Source: DASQFQ01 sp963730115 (GTDB taxonomy: Bacteria; Actinomycetota; Thermoleophilia; Solirubrobacterales; Solirubrobacteraceae). Taken from it: a DNA stretch of 64,000 bases. Below, one piece after another: positions 28,007 through 35,445 of the stretch. Where the stretch lies: positions 620,001 through 684,000 of the forward strand of contig CAVSQM010000012.1 in NCBI GenBank assembly GCA_963730115.1, given 5' to 3'. Made by a program: the position numbers and the translations under genes. Position 1 is the stretch's first letter. Each line of letters starts with the position of its first letter. The notes beneath the pieces were generated by a model. The model did no database searches and was not told the origin of the DNA. It was given only the letters and a program-made list of their open reading frames with translations.

Positions 28007-28189
28007 TCAGAGCGGGCCGAGCGTCGCCATCAGCCGCGTGTAGGCCTCCCGCACCTCGTCGTCCTCATGGAGGCGCAGCGACTCCTGGTAGCGCTCGCGC
28101 GCCGCGTAGTAGTCCTTCTCGCCGTGCAGCCGGCGCGCCTCCGCGTAGAGCTCGGCGGCGCGCTCGCGGTCGGCGTCGGAGGCGGTCAT
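28007..28189 (-). CDS. 60-aa TPR-like small protein, coupled to the eCIS-cargo-like gene
   Basis: 60 aa. Two amphipathic helix pairs (ERAAELYAEARRLHGEKDYY, then AARERYQESLRLHED) match a single TPR-type hairpin. Its ATG overlaps the stop of the upstream gene (ATGA), so it is translated with that gene. A small coupled partner of a cargo/toxin could be a chaperone or an immunity protein; this is inference. Confidence 0.6.
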   Translation of the reverse strand: MTASDADRERAAELYAEARRLHGEKDYYAARERYQESLRLHEDDEVREAYTRLMATLGPL

Positions 28190-29505
28190 CAGGGCACCCA
28201 CGCGGCGTCGATGGCCTGCTGCTGGCGCACGAGCTCCTCGTCGATCTTGAAATGCGGGATCCCGGCGGCGTCGAGCTTCGGCTGCAGCGAGACCCGGTGC
28301 GCGTCGCCCATTCCGACGATCAGATACGACGAGGCGCCCTGGATCTTCTGCCACATGATCGCCTCGCGCGCCGGACTGAGGTCGCCGAGCGTGGCCTTCG
28401 GGTTCTTGGCCAGCTTCTTGCCCTCTTCCTGGAGCTCCGCGTTGGCGCTCTCGCTGCCCAGCTGCTCGATGTAGCGGGCGCCGTACTCGTGGAACGCGAG
28501 CGTGAACTCCTTCAGCCCTGGCAGGCTCGCGAAGTTGCCGGACTCCGTCAGCTCGTAGATGCCGATCAGCTGATCGCCGTCCTTCGCCGCCGTGATGGCG
28601 TCGAGCATCCCCTGCCGCTTGAGGTAGACCTTCTTCAGAGCGCGGCCGGCCTTGATGAACTTCGAGTCCGTCGCCTGCGCCTTCCCGAAGTCGTGCTGCG
28701 CGAGGTCGTGCGCGATGTGGATCGCCATCGACAGGTAGAGCGCGATGCGCTCGCCGAACGAGTAGTCGTTCGTGCTGGCGCGTCCCTTGAACGCCTCGCG
28801 CCCCTTCTTCGACGCGGCGATGTACTCGTTGCGCGTGAGCGTGGTGCCGGTGAGCGCCTTGATGACGATGTTCTCGAGCTCGGGATCGAACAGCCCGGCG
28901 CCGGAGAACGGGGCGATCGAGATCCCCTGGTTGATCGCCTTCAGCTGCGCGTCGGTCTCGGTGAACGGGATGGCGAGCGCTCCGACCGCCTTGAGCTCGT
29001 TGAACGGCTCGTACATCCACCGGATCGTCCGCAGGCCGCGGATGACGTCCTCGACGTTGCCGTCCTTGTTGTGGTGCTCCTCGCCGATGACCGTCAGCTT
29101 GTCCAGCGGCAGGCGGAACCAGAACGTGCCGGCGGCCTGCGTCGCGACGTCGCCGATGTGATCGGAGATCCCCTCGGCGTAGTTCTCGAGCTCGATCGTG
29201 CTCTTGAAGACGCGCTTGACCGGATCGTCGATGAGCGCCGAGACCTTGTGGCGGGTGCCGATGTTCTTGCCCTTGCCGGTCTTGTAGTGCGCCTCGTCGA
29301 CCTTCTGCTTGCCGCCGTCGAGGCGCACGGCGCGCGAGAGGACCCGCCCGACCGCGCCGTTGCCGATCGAGCGCTGCAGCGCGAGGACGTCGGCGGGGCG
29401 AAGCCGGCCCAGGTCGGGGGCGCGGGCCGGCGCGGCGTTGCCGACGGGCGCGACGGCGTCGTTGCCGACGCGCTCGGGCTCCTGCCGGGCCTGCTCGACC
29501 GCCAC
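28189..29505 (-). CDS. Putative eCIS cargo-type protein with LQRxxGNxAV leader
   Basis: 438 aa, no signal peptide. A low-complexity Pro/Ala N-terminus leads to LALQRSIGNGAVGRVLSR at 41-58, the short motif that precedes many actinobacterial toxins and DUF4157 proteins linked to extracellular contractile injection systems. The ~330-residue body is not recognised with certainty. GEEHHN (141-146) and VGMGDAHR (397-404) near the end resemble the two active-site motifs of the TIKI/TraB and EreA/ChaN-like superfamily. An orphan tail-sheath gene lies 3 kb away. A tiny coupled ORF follows. Function is inferred only. Confidence 0.6.
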   Translation of the reverse strand: MAVEQARQEPERVGNDAVAPVGNAAPARAPDLGRLRPADVLALQRSIGNGAVGRVLSRAVRLDGGKQKVDEAHYKTGKGKNIGTRHKVSALIDDPVKRVFKSTIELENYAEGISDHIGDVATQAAGTFWFRLPLDKLTVIGEEHHNKDGNVEDVIRGLRTIRWMYEPFNELKAVGALAIPFTETDAQLKAINQGISIAPFSGAGLFDPELENIVIKALTGTTLTRNEYIAASKKGREAFKGRASTNDYSFGERIALYLSMAIHIAHDLAQHDFGKAQATDSKFIKAGRALKKVYLKRQGMLDAITAAKDGDQLIGIYELTESGNFASLPGLKEFTLAFHEYGARYIEQLGSESANAELQEEGKKLAKNPKATLGDLSPAREAIMWQKIQGASSYLIVGMGDAHRVSLQPKLDAAGIPHFKIDEELVRQQQAIDAAWVP

Positions 29506-29574
29506 ATGCCGTTTCTACCAGGCGGCTCGGCACGGAGCCAGAGCCGCGCGGGCAGCCATCCGTGCACGCGCCGG

Positions 29575-31200
29575 TCAGCGGGCGGCTCGGCGCCAGTCCA
29601 GGATCGACTGCAGCGGCCGCGTGTTGACGACATCCGCGCGTGTCGCCCAGCCACGGCGCGCCGTCTGAACGGAGTACGTCATATTCGCCAGCCCGAGCGT
29701 CGAGTGCGCATCCGTGGAGCAGACGATCTGCACGCCCGCTCGCAGCGCGCGCCGCACGTGCTCGCCGCGCAGGTCGAGCCGCGGGGTCAGCCCGTTCACC
29801 TCGAGCGCGACGCCGTGCTCGAGCGCGACGCCGTAAATGTGATCGAGGTCGAGTGCGCTCTCCGGCCGGCGGCCGATCAGCCGGCCCGTCGGGTGGCTGA
29901 GGCAGCGCACGTAGGGGTTGCGGAGCGCCTCCTCCACGCGCCTGGTCATCTCCTCCTGCGGCATCCGCTGGCCGCCGTGCACGCTCGCCTGGACCCAGTC
30001 GAGCTCCGCCAGCACGTCGTCGGGAAGGTCGAGCCGGCCGTCGGGCAGGATGTCGCACTCGATGCCGCGCAGGACGCGGAACGGCGCGAGGAGCTCGTTC
30101 GCGGCGTGGATCTCCTCGGCCTGGCGGCGGACGTCGTCGGGCGTGAGCCCGCGGACGGCGCCCACGGCGGGCGTGTGGTCGCAGATCGCGACGTAGTCGT
30201 AGCCACGCTCCTGCGCCGCGCGCCCCATCTCGACCACGCTCGCGCGGCCGTCCGACCAGGTCGTGTGGCAGTGCAGGTCGCCGCGGATCTCGTCCGTCTC
30301 GACGAGCGCGGGCGGCTCGCCGTCCGGCGCTTCCTCGCGCAGCTCGGGCGGCCACCACGCGAGGCCGAGCGCGGCGAAGACCGCCGCCTCGTCCGGCGCG
30401 TCGGGCAGCGGCTCGAGCGGCGCCACGAAGGCGGGCGCGCCGGTCGCGCGCAGCAGTTCGGTCCCGAACCGCTCGGGCTCCGCGGCGACGAGCTCGACCG
30501 GGACGCCCTCGATCGTCAGCCCGACCGCGCGCCGGTCCTCCTGCTCGATCATCGCCACGATCTGCGGCAGCTCCGCGAACCGCGCCAGCACGGCGGACGG
30601 CTCCGCGACGGCGCACACGACCGCGAGCCGCTCGCACGAGTCCCGCCACCGCCGCACGTCGCCCGCCACCTCGCCGTCGAGGTGGTCGGCGATCCCGCCG
30701 GCGAGCTCCCACGCCTGGCCGAGCAGCAAGCCGCGCTGCGGCCGCGGCTCGGACTCGCGCGCGAGCGCCTCGAGGATCCGCGCCTCGTGCTTCGGGCCGA
30801 TGCCGGGAACGGTCCGGAGCCGGCCGGCCGCCGCGGCGGCGCGGAACTCCTCCGGGGTGCGGACCCCGAGCGCACGGGCGATGTCCACCGACCGCCTGGC
30901 GCTGAGCCCGAGATAGCGCCCGAGCCCCACCAGGCCAGGGGCGAGCTCGCGCTCCAGCTCAGCGAGCTCGGCGATCTCCCCCGTCTCGACCAGCTCGCGC
31001 AGCCGCGCCTCGATCCCGGACCCGATCCCGCGCAGCTCGCGCACCCGGCCGTTCCGGATCAGCTCCGGGACGGGGACGGGCGCGCCGCGGATCGTGTCGG
31101 CGGCGCGGCGGTAGGCGCGCGCCGTGTACGGGTTCGCGTCGGCGAGCTCGAGCAGCGAGGCGAAGGCCTCCAGGCGGTCGGCGATCCACGCGTTGTCCAT
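29575..31200 (-). CDS. polX: PolX-family protein with intact PHP domain but degenerate polymerase site
   Basis: 541 aa from ATG 31200 (a GTG at 31221 would add seven residues). Order: N-terminal 8-kDa-like helical domain, HhH motifs GIGSGI (58-63) and VPGIGPKHEARIL (131-143), a remnant of the palm, then a PHP phosphoesterase. PHP ligands are visible in GDLHCHTTWSDG (307-318), CDHTP, GIECDI, SVHGG and STDAHS. Canonical PolX carries GSxRRxKExxGDIDxL; here the segment reads AGDVRRWRDSCERLAVV, lacking the paired catalytic Asp. Likely a 3'-5' exonuclease/phosphoesterase rather than a polymerase. Confidence 0.85.
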   Translation of the reverse strand: MDNAWIADRLEAFASLLELADANPYTARAYRRAADTIRGAPVPVPELIRNGRVRELRGIGSGIEARLRELVETGEIAELAELERELAPGLVGLGRYLGLSARRSVDIARALGVRTPEEFRAAAAAGRLRTVPGIGPKHEARILEALARESEPRPQRGLLLGQAWELAGGIADHLDGEVAGDVRRWRDSCERLAVVCAVAEPSAVLARFAELPQIVAMIEQEDRRAVGLTIEGVPVELVAAEPERFGTELLRATGAPAFVAPLEPLPDAPDEAAVFAALGLAWWPPELREEAPDGEPPALVETDEIRGDLHCHTTWSDGRASVVEMGRAAQERGYDYVAICDHTPAVGAVRGLTPDDVRRQAEEIHAANELLAPFRVLRGIECDILPDGRLDLPDDVLAELDWVQASVHGGQRMPQEEMTRRVEEALRNPYVRCLSHPTGRLIGRRPESALDLDHIYGVALEHGVALEVNGLTPRLDLRGEHVRRALRAGVQIVCSTDAHSTLGLANMTYSVQTARRGWATRADVVNTRPLQSILDWRRAAR

Positions 31201-31282
31201 CGGGGAGATCGTGACCGACAACCACGTCGTCGCACGGCGCCCCTAGGCTTCGCGCCGTGAAGCCAGCGGGCACGCCCACGCG

Positions 31283-32216
31283 ATGAGCGCCGGACTCGCT
31301 GCGCTCCTCGACGACGTCGCGGTGCTCACCCGCGCGGCCGCCGCCTCGGTCGACGACGTCGCCGCCGGCGCGGGTCGCGCGAGCATGAAGGCCGCCGGCG
31401 TGATCGTCGACGACGCCGCGGTCACCCCGCGCTACGTCCAGGGCTTCCGGCCCGAGCGCGAGCTGCCGATGATCAAGCGGATCGCGGTCGGCTCGCTGCG
31501 GAACAAGCTCCTGTTCATCCTGCCCGCCGCGCTCGTGCTCAGCGAGCTGCTGCCGTGGCTGCTCACGCCGATCCTGATGGTCGGCGGCGCCTACCTCTGC
31601 TACGAGGGCGCGGAGAAGCTGTGGGAGTACGTGGCCCCGCACTCCCACGAGGCGGAGGAGGCGGCCGCGCACGGAGCCGGAGAACGAGGACGAGCTCGTC
31701 GGCGGAGCGATCCGCACGGACTTCATCCTCTCCGCGGAGATCATGGTGATCTCGCTCAACGAGGTCGCCGACGAGCCGCTGCTCTCGCGCGCCCTGATCC
31801 TCGTGGTCGTCGCGTTCGCGATCACGGCCGGCGTCTACGGAGCCGTCGCCCTGATCGTGAAGATGGACGACGTCGGGCTCAGCCTGGCGCAGAAACGCGA
31901 AGGGTCGGCCGCGTCGTTCGGGCGCGGGCTGGTGCGCGCGATGCCGGTCGTCCTGTCGGTGCTCTCGAAGGTCGGGATCGCCGCGATGCTCTGGGTCGGA
32001 GGGCACATCCTCCTCGTCGGCCTCGACGAGCTCGGCGTCCACGCGCCCTACGACGCGGTCCATCACCTCGAAGAGGACGTCGACCATGCGCTCGGCGGCG
32101 CGGGCGGCGTCGGCGCCTGGCTGACCAACACCGGCGCCTCGGCGATCCTGGGGCTCGTCGTCGGCGCGATCGTGGTCGCGGTCATGCATATGCGCGGACG
32201 AGAGTCCGCGCACTGA
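31283..32216 (+). pseudogene. DUF808 membrane protein, frameshifted
   Basis: Membrane protein of the DUF808 (YedI-like) family. It opens SAGLAALLDDVAVLTRAAAA and has VTPRYVQGFRPERELPMIKR, a family hallmark. The frame breaks at about 31670-31676. One frame over it resumes with ENEDELVGGAIRTDFILSAE, then MVISLNEVAD and four further membrane helices to the stop. Removing one G repairs it to about 310 aa, the normal family length. Its function is unknown. Confidence 0.8.
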
Positions 32217-32219
32217 GGG

Positions 32220-32600
32220 TCAGCGGACGCCGGCGGCTTCGAGCGCCGGGCCCATGCGCTCGGCGAGGGCGATGAGGCCCGAGGCGGGCCGGATCATCAC
32301 GGTGAACTCCGCGATCCGGCCGTGCGCGTCCGGTCGGATGAGGTCGATGCCTTGGAGCGAGCGATCCCCGACCCGCGCCTCGAACACCAGTGCCTGGATG
32401 CCGTCGCCGTCGAGCTCGTCGGTGTACCGGAAGTCTTCGAACACGTGGAAGACGGTGCGGAGGATCGTCGCGACGGTCTCCCGGCCCTCGTACGGCTTGA
32501 AGACCGCGGGGCTGCGGAAGACGACGTCCTCGGCGAGCAGCGCGACGGCGGCGTCGATCCCGGCGCCCTCGACCGCCTCGCGGAAGGCATGACGACTCAT
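32220..32600 (-). CDS. SnoaL/NTF2-like protein
   Basis: 126 aa, NTF2-like fold: HAFREAVEGAGIDAAVALLAEDVVFRSP, followed by VFHVFEDFRYTDEL and strands ending in a hydrophobic C-terminal helix. This fold occurs in isomerases, cyclases and binding proteins. The gene starts ten bases after the tail-sheath stop, so the two are likely co-transcribed, an unexpected pairing. Confidence 0.75.
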   Translation of the reverse strand: MSRHAFREAVEGAGIDAAVALLAEDVVFRSPAVFKPYEGRETVATILRTVFHVFEDFRYTDELDGDGIQALVFEARVGDRSLQGIDLIRPDAHGRIAEFTVMIRPASGLIALAERMGPALEAAGVR

Positions 32601-32610
32601 CGCCGGGAAC

Positions 32611-33630
32611 CTACGGGTCCGGATCGTCCCGCGCGGCCCACAGCCCGATCCGCAGGACCACGAACTCGGCGGGCTTCAGCGGTGCGAAGCCGACGACGAC
32701 GTTCACGATCCCGGCGTCGATGTCGGCCTGCGTCATCGTCGTCCGGTCGCACGTGGCGAAGAACGCCTCGTCCGGCTCCGTGCCCTGGAAGGCGCCGAGG
32801 CGCCACTGGGCCGTCAGGAACGCCTCGATGCTGGACCTCAGCCGTGCCCAGAGCGGCTCGTCGTTGGGCTCGAAGACCGCCCACTGCGTCCCGCGGTCGA
32901 TGCTGCGCTCGATGAAGCTGGCGGTGCGGCGGATCGACACGTACCTCCACTCCGGAGCCAGCGTCTGCGACGCCCCGAGGACCACCTCCCCTCCCCTCGT
33001 ACCCAGCGTGTTGACGCCGAGCGCTTCGAGGCTCGCGCGGTCACGCTCGGACAGCGAGTGCGCGAGGCCGGTCGCGCCGCTGAGCACTGCGCCCTCCGGC
33101 ACCTCCCACACGGGCCTGGCGGCGAGGACACCGGCGACGAAGGCGCTGGCCGGCGCCTGCGGCTGGAGCCACGGGAAGTACAGCGCGGCGTACGAGCTCC
33201 GCACAGCGAGTCGCTCGACGAGGCTGCGCACCTCCGCCGGGCCGGCGCCGGGCGGCGGGTCGGCCAGGAAGACGCAGTCCCGGCGGCGCTCGCAGTAGCC
33301 GGCGCCGGCCTCGATCACCGCACCGCTGCCGTGGCCCGGGCTCGCGACGATGCTGAGCTCGTCGACGTCGTCGAGCCGGGCGAACGCCGCCTCCGGGTCA
33401 TGCTCGAGGCCGGCGACGGGCAGCAGGTACAGCCGCGCGCCGCCGTTGGCGAAGAAGTGCTGGGCCGCTTCTGCGAGGCGACCTCGAGGCGATCCGTAGG
33501 CGCGCTCGAGCTCGCTCACGTCGGTGATCAGCGCCGGGCGGTCGAGCGCCCCCGACGGATGCTCGCCGACGAACGCGGCCGTCGTGGTGTCGACCGGCTG
33601 CAGCGGACGTATCAGATCGCGGCGCGCCAC
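32611..33630 (-). CDS. Contractile tail sheath protein (phage/eCIS type), orphan
   Basis: 339 aa from GTG 33630, six bases after GGAG. N-terminal TTTAAFVGEHPSGALDRPAL and the C-terminal sheath core (FIERSIDRGTQWAVFEPNDE, then QGTEPDEAFFATCDRTTMTQ and ending APLKPAEFVVLRI) are unmistakable for tail sheath proteins. The length is that of eCIS sheaths rather than large phage sheaths. No tube, baseplate, spike, cap or lysis gene adjoins it. It may be a remnant, a solitary sheath-like protein, or supply a system elsewhere in the genome. Downstream on the same strand is a SnoaL gene. Confidence 0.88.
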   Translation of the reverse strand: MARRDLIRPLQPVDTTTAAFVGEHPSGALDRPALITDVSELERAYGSPRGRLAEAAQHFFANGGARLYLLPVAGLEHDPEAAFARLDDVDELSIVASPGHGSGAVIEAGAGYCERRRDCVFLADPPPGAGPAEVRSLVERLAVRSSYAALYFPWLQPQAPASAFVAGVLAARPVWEVPEGAVLSGATGLAHSLSERDRASLEALGVNTLGTRGGEVVLGASQTLAPEWRYVSIRRTASFIERSIDRGTQWAVFEPNDEPLWARLRSSIEAFLTAQWRLGAFQGTEPDEAFFATCDRTTMTQADIDAGIVNVVVGFAPLKPAEFVVLRIGLWAARDDPDP

Positions 33631-33673
33631 CTCTGTCTCCAAGACCGATCTTTCTACACAAGGAGACCACCTC

Positions 33674-33856
33674 ATGAGCTGGACCGTCGCCTGCTTCTGC
33701 GGAACCGTCTTCACCGCTCCCGCCCACCGCTGTCCGACCTGCCACGCGGCCGTGCCGTCGGTCACGCACGGAGGCAGCGCCGCCGAGACGGCGCAGGTCC
33801 CCGACTCCGTGGAAGAGCTCGTGCGGCGCCGCACGCGCACCCGCGCCTCGGGTTGA
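33674..33856 (+). CDS. 60-aa zinc-ribbon-like small protein
   Basis: 60 aa from ATG 33674, with AGGAG at 33661-33665. CFCG near residue 8 and CPTC near residue 20 form a plausible four-Cys zinc ribbon, and the tail is acidic then basic (VEELVRRRTRTR). It is divergent from the tail-sheath gene 43 bases away, and the two share a promoter region. Its function is unknown. Confidence 0.65.
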   Translation: MSWTVACFCGTVFTAPAHRCPTCHAAVPSVTHGGSAAETAQVPDSVEELVRRRTRTRASG

Positions 33857-33898
33857 GCCCAGGCACAGCCACGAGGCACTGAATGGATAATCCGCGAC

Positions 33899-34444
33899 GT
33901 GCGGCTCGGCATCGCGGATCACCTCGGCTGGGCGGTCGCGGTGACGGCGTCCGCCGACCACGAGGTGGTGGACCGCCGCCGGCTCGCGCTGATCGAGCCC
34001 GGTGTGACGGCGGCGCCGATCCACTACGAGAGCGCGCGGCTCGACGTCGCTGCCACGGCTGCGCTGGTCGCGAAGGCGCGGGCGTCCGTCGTCCGGGCGA
34101 CCTCGGCTGCACTCGACGAGCTCGCGGCCGCGCTGCCCGCGCCGGTCGTCTCGATCTCCCTGCGGACCTGGCCGCTCGACTTTCCTGAGGACATCGCCGT
34201 CCAGCGTCGCGCGCCCTATGAGGCCCGAGCCGACGCGATCATGTACCGCCAAGAGCTCTCCGAGCTGGCACACGCCCGCGGCTGGGAGGTCCACCTGTAT
34301 GACGCGAAGGCGGTGGTCGGTCAGGCGGTCTCCGTGCTGGCCGAGCGGGCCGACGGGGTGCTGCAGGGACCGCGGGCGAGGCTGGGGCCGCCCTGGACGA
34401 AGGACCACCGGATCGCGCTCGCGGCGACGATCCTGGCCGGCTGA
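33899..34444 (+). CDS. Hypothetical protein, possible RNase H-like fold
   Basis: 181 aa starting with GTG 33899. RLGIADHLGWAVAVTAS followed by VVDRRRLALIE resembles the first beta-hairpin and acidic residue of RNase H/RuvC-like folds, but the other catalytic acids are not obvious. Conserved-looking segments follow: VVSISLRTWPLDFPEDI, then EARADAIMYRQELSELA. It is not recognised beyond this, and it sits near the sheath gene with no evident operon partner. Confidence 0.6.
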   Translation: MRLGIADHLGWAVAVTASADHEVVDRRRLALIEPGVTAAPIHYESARLDVAATAALVAKARASVVRATSAALDELAAALPAPVVSISLRTWPLDFPEDIAVQRRAPYEARADAIMYRQELSELAHARGWEVHLYDAKAVVGQAVSVLAERADGVLQGPRARLGPPWTKDHRIALAATILAG

Positions 34445-34457
34445 ACCCGGAGCGAGT

Positions 34458-34495
34458 CTTCAGCCCCGCTTGAGGAGGTCTTGACGGGGGCTTCA
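34458..34495 (+). promoter_or_regulatory. Four tandem 11-bp CTTSA repeats
   Basis: CTTCA, CTTGA, CTTGA and CTTCA begin at 34458, 34469, 34480 and 34491: four copies at exact 11-bp spacing, ending 23 bases before the start of a 31-aa membrane peptide. Tandem half-sites one helical turn apart are the known binding layout of OmpR/PhoB-family regulators (PmrA box, Pho box). The regulator is not identified. Confidence 0.55.
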
Positions 34496-34518
34496 GCGTC
34501 GGGCGCGACACTCGGTCC

Positions 34519-34614
34519 ATGGACGACCTCGGAACCCTCACCTCCATCGTGCTCGCGCTCGGCGCAGCGCTCGTCTTCGCGCTGATGGCGTGGGCGGGCC
34601 AGCACCAGAGCTGA
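34519..34614 (+). CDS. 31-aa single-helix membrane peptide
   Basis: ATG 34519 to TGA 34612-34614. The peptide begins MDDLGTLTSIVLALGAA, and residues 6-25 form one hydrophobic helix followed by a short polar tail. It resembles small regulatory membrane peptides such as KdpF in size only; no KdpA follows. The 11-bp repeat array directly upstream supports it being expressed. There is no strong ribosome site. Confidence 0.4.
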   Translation: MDDLGTLTSIVLALGAALVFALMAWAGQHQS

Positions 34615-34622
34615 CGCCGACA

Positions 34623-34649
34623 CCAAGCGCCTGCCAAGCAATCTCCAAG
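34623..34649. promoter_or_regulatory. Three tandem 11-bp CCAAG repeats
   Basis: CCAAG occurs at 34623, 34634 and 34645, again at exact 11-bp spacing, 50 bases before the secreted-protein gene. Read on the other strand it is CTTGG, close to the CTTSA motif of the array 130 bases upstream. Probably a second binding site for a winged-helix response regulator (inference). Confidence 0.5.
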
Positions 34650-34698
34650 TCGGCACTCGCAGGATCAGCTCCTGTAGTCGACCGATCTGGAGGATCAC

Positions 34699-35103
34699 AT
34701 GCACAAGCGTGCACGCAGGGGCTTGCTCGTCGCCGGACTGGTGCTCGCGGGCTCGTTGTCGATCGCGAGTGCCGCACACGCCGGGGGATGCACGTCCATG
34801 CCCGGCCATGGAACGGTGTGCGGAACGGTCCACAACGACACCGGCAGGGGCTTCCACACGACGCTCCAGTGGGGGCAGGCGTGGGCCGAGCCCTGGCCGG
34901 TGCGCTGGGTCGGGCCCTGGTCGTCGCTCGGCGGCGGCAGTGTCGACGTTGACGGCATCTACGTCGGCGCGGGCTGCCTGATGAGCGGTGGCAAGGTGAC
35001 GCGGTGGCCATGGACGAAGACCATCAGCGCGATCAACTGGGGCCCCGGCTGGCACAAGATCAGAACGAACGACGAGGTGTTCGTAGACCTGCACGGCTGC
35101 TGA
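34699..35103 (+). CDS. Secreted small protein, unknown
   Basis: 134 aa with a clear signal peptide (HKRARRG, then LLVAGLVLAGSLSIASA, cleavage near AHA-GG). The mature part is about 105 aa, Trp- and Gly-rich (WPVRWVGPW; NWGPGWHK). It has four cysteines, including one at residue 3-4 of the mature form and one as the last residue, consistent with two disulfides. GGAGG precedes ATG 34699. The fold is not recognised; a small antimicrobial or cell-wall-associated protein is possible but unproven. It overlaps the 3' end of the convergent membrane-protein gene by 44 bases. Confidence 0.65.
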   Translation: MHKRARRGLLVAGLVLAGSLSIASAAHAGGCTSMPGHGTVCGTVHNDTGRGFHTTLQWGQAWAEPWPVRWVGPWSSLGGGSVDVDGIYVGAGCLMSGGKVTRWPWTKTISAINWGPGWHKIRTNDEVFVDLHGC

Positions 35104-35398
35104 GGGGCTCTCGCGAACGCGACACGATGCGCCGCCGGCGTTGCCGCCGGCGGCGCGACAGCAGGTACGGCGGCGCCGCGATGACCGCGCCGATGGCGAC
35201 CACCGGCACCGCCAGCGCGAGCAGCAAGATGGCCGGCAGGACGACGAAGAGGATCATCCCGGGCACCGCGAGCAGCAGCAGAGGCAGCAGACCGACGCCG
35301 ACGCCGACGCTGAGATCGATCACCTCCCCGAGCATCTCTCCGAACGTCGGGCGTGAGGGCTGGGGCGCCTTCGCGTATGTGGGGGGCGTGTGCTTCAT
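35060..35398 (-). CDS. Small membrane protein, probable ECF41 target
   Basis: 112 aa from ATG 35398. The Pro-rich N-terminus is followed by two long hydrophobic segments (about 28-80) and a very basic C-terminus (RRRRQRRRR). A perfect ECF41 consensus promoter lies on its strand with the predicted transcript start about two bases before the ATG, so it is likely leaderless and controlled by the sigma factor encoded 1 kb away. Membrane proteins are not usual ECF41 partners. Confidence 0.6.
   Translation of the reverse strand: MKHTPPTYAKAPQPSRPTFGEMLGEVIDLSVGVGVGLLPLLLLAVPGMILFVVLPAILLLALAVPVVAIGAVIAAPPYLLSRRRRQRRRRIVSRSREPLSSRAGLRTPRRSF
35130..35155. terminator. Candidate hairpin terminator
   Basis: CGCCGCCGGC (35130-35139) and GCCGGCGGCG (35146-35155) form a perfect 10-bp stem with a 6-base loop, 26 bases after the stop of the secreted-protein gene. 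It lies inside the C-terminal codons of the convergent gene and has no T run. Confidence 0.4.
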
Positions 35399-35406
35399 AC
35401 CCGTAG

Positions 35407-35433
35407 GACGATTCGCCGGCCGGCGCTGTGACA
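35407..35433 (-). promoter_or_regulatory. ECF41-type promoter, minus strand
   Basis: On the minus strand TGTCACA (35433-35427), a 16-base spacer and CGTC (35410-35407) match the ECF41 consensus TGTCACA-N16-CGTC exactly as I recall it. The predicted start site near 35400 gives a leaderless transcript for the small membrane protein gene. Confidence 0.7.
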
Positions 35434-35445
35434 GGTCGATCGCAC

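Noticed and set aside
27967..31260. A 1097-codon open frame on the plus strand
   Set aside because: Antisense to the cargo-like and PolX genes; low-complexity Arg/Leu/Ala/Val composition and no domain.
34519..34614. KdpF-like subunit of a potassium pump
   Set aside because: Size and single helix are similar, but no kdpA/B/C genes follow.
34458..34649. CRISPR-like repeat array
   Set aside because: The repeat units are 5 bases every 11 bp with no long repeats or spacers and no cas genes.
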